This document shows positions 1 through 4,861 of a stretch of 8,060 nt of DNA, in pieces. The stretch spans positions 1 through 8,060 of the forward strand of contig JAAYAZ010000063.1 of NCBI GenBank assembly GCA_012719115.1, given 5' to 3'. The position numbers and the translations under genes were made by a program. Each line of letters opens with the position of its first letter. The stretch's first letter is position 1. The notes beneath the pieces were generated by a model. That model saw only the letters and a list, made by a program, of their open reading frames with translations, ran no database searches and was not told the origin of the DNA. This DNA comes from Dehalococcoidales bacterium. Its GTDB lineage: Bacteria > Chloroflexota > Dehalococcoidia > Dehalococcoidales > UBA5627.

Positions 1-564
1 CCAAATGCAAGTGATACGGAGAAATCACAAGATGACCTTGTTAATACGAAATTATTGTACGATGCCTTTAAAACACTGACTCCATTACAAGCTACAAATA
101 AATATATGTGGTCATATCTCGCTCACGTGGTTTTCAAAGATTATGTTATCGGCCGTTGGATGGAAAACGCAAGAGAAAACACTATAAAAACAAGATTTTT
201 TGTCGTCGGTAAAGATGGTTTATTTGATAATGCAATTTCTCGTCTTTGGTGGTTTGGGTATATATCCTATCAACCCAGCAATACAAATCCCTGGTCGTTA
301 ACCGAGACACTTTTACTCAGTCAACAGACTTGTACTGACCTAATTGACGAGGCATACAGCAGAAACAAAGAAATTATTCAAGGAATGCTTCAAGCCTTAA
401 AAAATTTCCATGAAGATTATCCCAGACTGGCTTTTACGACACCATGGCGTTCATGTGTACAGTATATTAACCGACAAGGTGGTATCGTGAACTTAGATTA
501 CATAGGAGCTGATAAAATTCAAGAGATGGCTTATAACTATATGGTAAAGATAAATAATCTTTAA
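1..564 (+). CDS. DUF6339-like protein, C-terminal part (5' end outside window)
   Basis: The reading frame is open from base 1 and ends with TAA at 562-564, giving 187 residues of a protein that starts left of the window. A TTG at 55 could be read as a start, but the frame continues upstream of it with no stop and no clear ribosome site, so I treat the gene as truncated by the window edge. Visible features are a segment LTPLQAT followed by a Trp/Tyr-rich stretch (MWSYLAHVVF), a basic-aromatic block with RLWWFGYISY around residues 81-90 of the visible part, and a Gln/Leu-rich helical region after it. From memory this pattern fits the DUF6339 family, which I associate with loci containing cytosine methyltransferase, Vsr, Z1-domain and PD-(D/E)XK proteins; that context would be left of the window and cannot be seen. 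No catalytic motif is evident. Base composition is clearly AT-richer (about 27-43% GC in sampled lines) than the genes to the right (near 50%), which suggests transfer. The molecular function is unknown. Confidence 0.65.
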   Translation, partial: PNASDTEKSQDDLVNTKLLYDAFKTLTPLQATNKYMWSYLAHVVFKDYVIGRWMENARENTIKTRFFVVGKDGLFDNAISRLWWFGYISYQPSNTNPWSLTETLLLSQQTCTDLIDEAYSRNKEIIQGMLQALKNFHEDYPRLAFTTPWRSCVQYINRQGGIVNLDYIGADKIQEMAYNYMVKINNL

Positions 565-576
565 TGTTTCTTTTTA

Positions 577-786
577 TTATTTATTTCCCCGCCTCCAGTT
601 CTCTGCTTTCCACATTAACTCTTTAACGCTTTTAATGGAAGATTCGTGTGACTGAGTACCAACCAGCATCATTGTAAGCTCACTGATTAAGGCATCACCC
701 GACAGGCTTTCCGGCGTAGTAGAAGCGCGCGAGCCGTCGGTATTCTTACGAATGGCGTGATGTGCATCGGCAAAATCCGCTAACTC
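577..786 (-). pseudogene. recN 3'-end fragment (second, partial copy)
   Basis: Read on the minus strand, 786 to 577 encodes about 69 residues ending in TAA (577-579) that match the RecN C-terminus in this window, for example FADAHHAIRKNTDG, then GDALISELTMMLVG. At nucleotide level 597-786 aligns without gaps to 1300-1489 with about 29 mismatches in 190 positions by hand count (~85%). Bases 658-701 equal 1361-1404 exactly (44 bp). The last residues differ (NWRRGNK versus DWKRIWIEKA). No start codon is available in frame at its beginning, a TAG precedes it in frame (790-792), and the Walker A, signature and Walker B parts are all absent, so it cannot be a working RecN. The frame is nevertheless free of internal stops, so the copy is either young or kept similar by recombination. 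Its left end lies 12 bp from the convergent DUF6339-like stop codon, and its right end coincides with the end of the kinase gene. It explains most of the otherwise empty 565-779 interval. Confidence 0.93.
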
Positions 787-1289
787 AAGCTATGTAACCG
801 ACTGACAATCTTCTGTGTTATCTGAGGACAGGTTAGATTTTTTGAATCGATAATTATATCCGTATAATGGATGTACAGAGGGGCTCTTTCAGAGTATATT
901 TCGGCAAGAGATTTACGTTTCAGCCCGATGATTCCCCGTGTCGGCGCATCATTTAGACGTCTTTCCAATTCGGATAGAGGTTCATTCAGATATATTATTA
1001 AGGCTTTCTGCTTGAGATTCAGCATAAGGTCATCATAATACACCAAGCTTCCTCCGGGAGCGACGACCAGCCTACTAAGGTCGAGTTCGGACATGCGCTT
1101 TTTCTCTATTTCCATCAAGGCTGCTTCGCCTTCGGTTTCAATAATGTCCTGTATTGACCGGCGTTCTTTTTCTTGTATATATACATCCAAATCAATAAAC
1201 CGGTAGCCCAACTCCTCCGCCAGCATTTTGCCGACGGTGGACTTGCCGGATGCCGGCATGCCAATCAGAATTATGCTTTCTCTATCCAT
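780..1289 (-). CDS. aroK: Shikimate kinase-like P-loop kinase (divergent substrate site)
   Basis: The 169-residue product has the length and layout of shikimate kinase, the cytosolic enzyme that phosphorylates shikimate with ATP in aromatic amino acid synthesis. Seen in order: Walker A GMPASGKST (10-18), FIDLD with D33 and D35 (acid and shikimate-binding positions of the family), TEGEAALMEIE (52-62), APGGS (77-81), R118 in the lid, and SERAPLY with R135. In the usual family TxGExxFRxxE carries an Arg that binds the shikimate carboxylate (R58 in the M. tuberculosis enzyme); here the aligned residue is M59. The GGG motif is PGGS and the lid RPLL is RGII. These changes recur, as far as I recall, in a subgroup often annotated as shikimate kinase, so the true substrate is uncertain. 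The ATG at 1287-1289 overlaps the recN stop by 19 bp, with a weak GGAAG site upstream, which implies coupled translation. The TAG at 780-782 falls at the junction with the recN tail copy, so the last one or two codons may come from that junction. Confidence 0.85.
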   Translation of the reverse strand: MDRESIILIGMPASGKSTVGKMLAEELGYRFIDLDVYIQEKERRSIQDIIETEGEAALMEIEKKRMSELDLSRLVVAPGGSLVYYDDLMLNLKQKALIIYLNEPLSELERRLNDAPTRGIIGLKRKSLAEIYSERAPLYIHYTDIIIDSKNLTCPQITQKIVSRLHSLS

Positions 1290-3031
1290 ATCCGCTTCCA
1301 GTCCTCCGCTTTCTGCATCAGTTCTTTAATGCTTTTAACCGAGGACTCGGAGGATTGAGAACCAACCAGCATCATTGTAAGCTCACTGATTAAGGCATCA
1401 CCCGTCAGGCTTTCCAGTGTAGTAGAAGCGCGCGTGCCGTCGGTGTTCTTGCGAATGGCGTGATGCGCATCTGCAAAAACAGCTAATTGCGACAGCTGGG
1501 TTATGCATAAGACCTGTCTGTCACGTGCCAGAGCCCACAGTTTTTCACCGATAACCTCCCCACACCTGCCACCCACCCCGATATCGATTTCATCGAAAAC
1601 AAGTATCGGAATATTGTCCGTCTTTGAAAATGCACTCTTGAGAGCCAGCATAAAGCGTGAGATTTCACCGGTCGAGGCGATTTTTGCCAGCGGCTTTAAT
1701 GGTTCACCCGGATTGGTGGAAGCCATAAACTCCACCATATCGATACCCTTCCTGGTAAATTCGCAGCTATCGCCGTACGGGGACGGAATACCGCTTAAAG
1801 ACTTTTTTTGAACAATGGAAACATCGAATTTTACCTGCTCCATTTTCAAATCGACAAGTTCATTGTTCACCTGTTCAATAAGACTTTTAGCAGACTGAAT
1901 ACGTAAGGATGACAGTTCAAATGCCACTTTTCCCAGTTCTTCTTTGAGCGCAACGGATTGTTTTTTTAGAGCTTCGATACGTTCGACTGAATTGGAAAAC
2001 TTACCCAACTTATTTTCGATTTCTTCGAGATAGGACAGAATATCGGGAATGCTTTGGCCGTATTTCCTTTTTAGATTCCTGATAAGTTCGAGACGCTCTT
2101 CGATTTCAGCCAGGCGGTCCGCATCAAATTCCATATTCTCGGAATAATTGCGGATGCTGCGCGCCGCTTCTTCGACATCGGGCACAACCCCTTCCAGCAT
2201 TGCCATTTCAGGTTTTAAGGAAGGGTCAAGTTCAACCATACGGCTGATGATGTCGACTGCCCGGTTCAATGCTTCCAGCGCCGACATAGAGGACGAAGCG
2301 GAATCGTCCCCGTCCAAAATATTGTAAACATCAAAAGACGAGGCTTTCAGCTGCTCTCCGGCAGAGATGATTTTAAGTTCCTGCTCAAGTTCTACATCTT
2401 CCCCTTCCACCAGCTTTGCCTTTTTAATTTCATCCGACTGGAAACGCAGTAATTCTTCTTGTGCAGATGTGTCCTTATCGGCTTTAGCCAGCGATTCAAG
2501 CTCGGATTCTACCTGCAATAACTCTGAATAGAGAACGGAATATTTTTTACGCAAATCGACAGTGTGCGCATATGCATCAAGAAAATCGATGTGATATTCA
2601 GTATTGAGTAGAGACAAATGGTCGCTTTGCCCGTGAATATCGATTAAATATGTTCCCACCTGTGAAAGCAGGCTGCGCGGAACGGCGCGCCGGTTGATAC
2701 GGACTACGCTGCGCCCCTGCCGTTTCAGCTCACAACTGATTACCAGCATGCCATCATCGCAGTATAAACCGTTTTCATCAAGCAGTGATTTCAAACTATC
2801 GAGAGAATCCTGTTTATCGGGAAGCGCAAACAGACCCTCGATAAAAGTGCCGCCGGAACCGTAGCGAATGCTTTCTTCTTCTATTTTCCCCGAAAGCAAT
2901 GCCTCCACGGCATCGATTACCAATGACTTGCCGGCGCCGGTTTCGCCGGTGATAACATTGAGCCCGTCACTCAGATTCCAGCTTATATCTTCGATAATCC
3001 CGAAATCTTTTACTTTCAGTTCAATCAGCAA
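1271..3031 (-). CDS. recN: DNA repair protein RecN (SMC-like ATPase)
   Basis: RecN is a cytosolic SMC-family ATPase that acts early in recombinational repair of DNA double-strand breaks. The 586-residue product is full length (family about 550-590). Seen in the protein: N-terminal FGIIEDISW and Walker A GETGAGKS (29-36); an IDIHGQSDH motif typical of RecN near residue 133; two acidic, Leu/Glu-rich predicted coiled-coil arms (roughly 155-220 and 300-400) around a middle segment; the ABC/SMC signature STGEISRF beginning at S453; Walker B ILVFDEID with D480-E481; and the ITQLSQLAVFADAHH switch region. The start is TTG at 3029-3031, supported by GGAG (plus-strand 3040-3043) eight bases upstream; no ATG gives the conserved N-terminus. 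It lies 26 bp after the hydrolase stop and overlaps the kinase start by 19 bp, so the three genes probably share one transcript. No SOS-type operator was recognised upstream. Its 3' end is duplicated, partially, at 577-786. Confidence 0.97.
   Translation of the reverse strand: MLIELKVKDFGIIEDISWNLSDGLNVITGETGAGKSLVIDAVEALLSGKIEEESIRYGSGGTFIEGLFALPDKQDSLDSLKSLLDENGLYCDDGMLVISCELKRQGRSVVRINRRAVPRSLLSQVGTYLIDIHGQSDHLSLLNTEYHIDFLDAYAHTVDLRKKYSVLYSELLQVESELESLAKADKDTSAQEELLRFQSDEIKKAKLVEGEDVELEQELKIISAGEQLKASSFDVYNILDGDDSASSSMSALEALNRAVDIISRMVELDPSLKPEMAMLEGVVPDVEEAARSIRNYSENMEFDADRLAEIEERLELIRNLKRKYGQSIPDILSYLEEIENKLGKFSNSVERIEALKKQSVALKEELGKVAFELSSLRIQSAKSLIEQVNNELVDLKMEQVKFDVSIVQKKSLSGIPSPYGDSCEFTRKGIDMVEFMASTNPGEPLKPLAKIASTGEISRFMLALKSAFSKTDNIPILVFDEIDIGVGGRCGEVIGEKLWALARDRQVLCITQLSQLAVFADAHHAIRKNTDGTRASTTLESLTGDALISELTMMLVGSQSSESSVKSIKELMQKAEDWKRIWIEKA
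1300..1489 (-). repeat. recN 3' segment present twice in the window (direct repeat with 597-786)
   Basis: This part of intact recN aligns without gaps, in the same orientation and with a constant 703-bp offset, to 597-786. Identity is uneven: about 73% in the first 63 bases (nearest the stop codon), 100% over the next 41-44, and about 86% over the last 85, by hand count. The shikimate kinase gene lies between the copies. Such a pair could recombine and delete or exchange the intervening gene together with the native recN end. Confidence 0.9.
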
Positions 3032-3057
3032 ATCCTTGTCTCCGAAATAAATACAGA

Positions 3058-3972
3058 CTAGACTCTCTTTTTCAGCCAGTCGAAAATTAAAGTCAGTATT
3101 CCTTTATCGATAGGCTTAGATATCTGTTTCTTATAGGAAGCTAAAGACGGCTCGCCCTTTTCCGCACGCAGCAAATGGGTAATATCAGGCAGCATATGGC
3201 TTTCAAAATCTGTTGTCGCCAGCTTAGCCATCTTTTCCAAATCAGCCGGGTCGACCTGTATATCCTTTTCACCCGTTATTGCCAGCACCGAACACTTTAT
3301 ATTGGGGAAATCATCTGCCGGATTGTATTCCAAAAACTCGCGCATCCATTTGGCATTCATCTTTGCCACAAGTTGAACCCGGAACGTGTCTTTAGTAGAT
3401 TGCTTTATTTTATCTATTTGTTTCTGCTGCGCCTTGGCAACATCGATTCGAAACGTTTTTATAACCCAGGCATTGAAGCCTTTCATTCCCTTTACTATTT
3501 GCTGAGACTGCCATTTCAGTACATCTTCGCCCTTTTGGCAGCTACCGGCAAGCAGAATTATACCGGCAACATCTGTTCCCGTTCCCGCCATCCTGGATGA
3601 GATAATCGCCCCCTCGCTGTGCCCCAGTAAAAACAATCTGTCGGGATTGATTGATTCGTAATTTTTAAAATATGAAACAATTGCGGAGACATCAGCGATA
3701 TTGTCATAAAACCCGGTCGACCAGTAATCCCCTCCACTCTTGCCCACTCCCCTTTTATCGTATCGCAAACCGGCTATGCCGTTTTCTGCCAGAAAATGAG
3801 CGATTTCCTTAAAGGCATTTATCGGATATCCCTTGGCATTTTCATCCCTGTCCACCTGACCGGACCCGGGAATCAGAATCACACCCGGGAACTTGCCTTC
3901 CGATTCCGGCAAAGTAATTGTTGCCGATAGTTGGTTTTCACCTGCATCTATATTAACTTCCCGCTCTATCAT
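3058..3972 (-). CDS. Alpha/beta hydrolase (serine esterase/acyl hydrolase type)
   Basis: The 304-residue product has the alpha/beta hydrolase fold signals: an N-terminal beta-rich segment, the oxyanion-region IPGSGQVDRDE near residues 34-44, the RYDKRGVGKSGG strand-turn near 70-81, the nucleophile elbow GHSEG with Ser119, ITGEKD with the likely acid Asp237, and DITHLLR with His266. A Lys/Gln-rich helical cap lies between about 150 and 220. No signal peptide or membrane segment is seen, so it should be cytosolic. Similar enzymes are annotated as dienelactone hydrolase-like or acyl/bile-acid-type hydrolases; the substrate cannot be told. I place the start at ATG 3970-3972 because GAGG (plus-strand 3978-3981) sits five bases upstream; a TTG at 3985-3987 would add five residues (MEEVS) but would place that ribosome site inside the gene. 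It is first in the leftward set with recN and the kinase gene. The functional link to DNA repair is unclear and may be only positional. Confidence 0.9.
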   Translation of the reverse strand: MIEREVNIDAGENQLSATITLPESEGKFPGVILIPGSGQVDRDENAKGYPINAFKEIAHFLAENGIAGLRYDKRGVGKSGGDYWSTGFYDNIADVSAIVSYFKNYESINPDRLFLLGHSEGAIISSRMAGTGTDVAGIILLAGSCQKGEDVLKWQSQQIVKGMKGFNAWVIKTFRIDVAKAQQKQIDKIKQSTKDTFRVQLVAKMNAKWMREFLEYNPADDFPNIKCSVLAITGEKDIQVDPADLEKMAKLATTDFESHMLPDITHLLRAEKGEPSLASYKKQISKPIDKGILTLIFDWLKKRV

Positions 3973-4039
3973 GCTGACCTCTTCCAAAGCGATATTTTTG
4001 GCAAATTAAAACCGTAAAAGATTTATGAATGTTGCTTTG

Positions 4040-4068
4040 ATTATACATTATCGGGCTCGCTTGTTGAA
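4040..4068 (-). promoter_or_regulatory. Probable sigma70-type promoter for hydrolase-recN-kinase operon
   Basis: On the minus strand a perfect TATAAT lies at 4045-4040, with TG directly before it. The upstream element is weak: TTCAAC at 4068-4063 with a 17-bp spacer, or TCAACA with 16. Transcription would start near 4033 and leave a leader of about 60 bases before the hydrolase ATG. The -35 region overlaps that of the opposing promoter. Inferred from sequence match only. Confidence 0.6.
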
Positions 4069-4084
4069 AGAAAACTTGTTTCAA
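4064..4084. promoter_or_regulatory. Possible operator: inverted repeat TTGAAA-N9-TTTCAA
   Basis: TTGAAA at 4064-4069 and its inverted complement TTTCAA at 4079-4084 are separated by nine bases. The repeat covers the -35 and spacer of the rightward promoter and the -35 zone of the leftward one, so a bound dimeric regulator could affect both directions. A direct repeat CTTGTT (4060-4065 and 4075-4080) overlaps it. The half-sites are short and AT-rich, so chance is possible, and no regulator gene is present in the window. Confidence 0.3.
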
Positions 4085-4092
4085 ACTACAAT
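4064..4092 (+). promoter_or_regulatory. Probable sigma70-type promoter for the ABC exporter operon
   Basis: TTGAAA (4064-4069) and TACAAT (4087-4092) are separated by exactly 17 bp and each matches the sigma70 consensus at five of six positions. Transcription would start near 4099, about 58 bases before the ATPase ATG. It is the best promoter match in the 3973-4156 intergenic stretch and is correctly placed for the rightward operon. Confidence 0.7.
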
Positions 4093-4156
4093 ATTTATAT
4101 TACTCATTTTGTTTCCCCAAGTTTAAGCCCAAATAAAACGTTATAGGAAATTGAAT

Positions 4157-4861
4157 ATGAATACAGAAGCCGAGAATGCTCCGCTGATTTCCCTGCAAAA
4201 AGCCAGTAAAAGTTATACCGAAGGCCTGACGGTTCACCCGGTACTGGTATCGATTGATGCTGATTTTGAAAAAGGGGAATGCGTAGCGCTACTCGGGCGC
4301 AGCGGTTCGGGAAAATCAACCATGCTAAATGTAATCAGCGGTATCGATAAGCTGGATAACGGGAAAATAATCATTGACGGAATCGATATCACCAACCTCA
4401 GCGAGCAGAAGAGAACTCTTTTCAGACGAAAGAACATCGGCTTCGTTTTCCAGTTCTTCAATCTGATTCCGACACTGACCGTTTTGGAAAATATTCTTTT
4501 ACCGCTTGAGCTGAACGGAATGGATAATAAGGAATCTGCTATGGAGTTATTAAACGAGGTCGGGCTTTTCGACCGCAAAAACGATTATCCCGATAAGTTA
4601 TCCGGCGGCGAACAGCAGCGTATCGCGATTATCCGGGCACTGGTGCACGACCCGCTGGTAATTTTAGCAGACGAACCTACCGGAAATGTGGATAAAGATA
4701 CCGGGCAGAATATCCTCAATATTATGGACCGGCTTATCCGTAAAAGGAATAAAAACCTGATAATGGTTACACACAGCAAGGAGGTTGCCAAGTTCGCCGA
4801 CCGCTTACTGCTTTTGGAAGAGGGTAAGCTTAAAAAGCACAGCAAGGAAGTCGCATGGTAA
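4157..4861 (+). CDS. ABC transporter ATPase, MacB/LolD type (AttE-like)
   Basis: This is a 234-residue nucleotide-binding subunit with all ABC motifs: Walker [10 protein letters not shown] (47-55), Q-loop Gln99 in [10 protein letters not shown], signature LSGGEQQR (148-155), Walker B VILADEPT with D172-E173, the D-loop GNVD (176-179), and the H-loop His206 in MVTHS. The sequence is typical of the LolD/MacB/FtsE/YbbA group, whose members drive FtsX-like permeases. It should sit at the inner face of the membrane as a dimer on the permease encoded next. Start choice: ATG 4157 has AGGA (4145-4148) eight bases upstream; a TTG at 4151 in the same frame is only two bases from that site and is less likely. 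The gene overlaps the permease start by 7 bp. With the permease and the CrtC/AttH-type lipoprotein, it matches the AttE position of AttEFGH-like systems. The transported substrate is not known. Confidence 0.93.
   Translation: MNTEAENAPLISLQKASKSYTEGLTVHPVLVSIDADFEKGECVALLGRSGSGKSTMLNVISGIDKLDNGKIIIDGIDITNLSEQKRTLFRRKNIGFVFQFFNLIPTLTVLENILLPLELNGMDNKESAMELLNEVGLFDRKNDYPDKLSGGEQQRIAIIRALVHDPLVILADEPTGNVDKDTGQNILNIMDRLIRKRNKNLIMVTHSKEVAKFADRLLLLEEGKLKKHSKEVAW

Larger units (their letters stand above)
3973..4156. other. Divergent intergenic regulatory region
   Basis: This 184-bp AT-rich stretch separates the leftward hydrolase-recN-kinase set from the rightward exporter set. It holds the two ribosome sites, the two overlapping divergent promoters and the inverted repeat described separately. 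No open frame of plausible coding quality, terminator hairpin or RNA gene was seen. Confidence 0.75.

Noticed and set aside
565..600. Bidirectional terminator between the convergent DUF6339-like gene and the recN tail
   Set aside because: The stretch is T-rich and AT-rich, but no stem with reasonable GC pairing was found beside the T run.
577..786. The recN tail as an independent small protein gene
   Set aside because: No ATG, GTG or TTG starts the conserved part in frame, a TAG precedes it, and the first possible ATG codons lie inside the LTMMLVG segment with no ribosome site.
1173..1358. Open frame of 61 codons on the plus strand across the recN/kinase overlap
   Set aside because: It is antisense to two well-supported genes, has no family resemblance and no ribosome site; its length is ordinary for a chance frame.
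3175..3600. 141-codon plus-strand open frame inside the hydrolase gene
   Set aside because: It lies wholly antisense to a gene with clear catalytic motifs, has Cys/Leu/Tyr-rich composition typical of a shadow frame and no recognisable domain.
4104..4319. Minus-strand open frame of 71 codons opposite the ATPase start
   Set aside because: It runs across the promoter leader and the Walker A region of the ATPase gene on the opposite strand; no ribosome site or similarity supports it.
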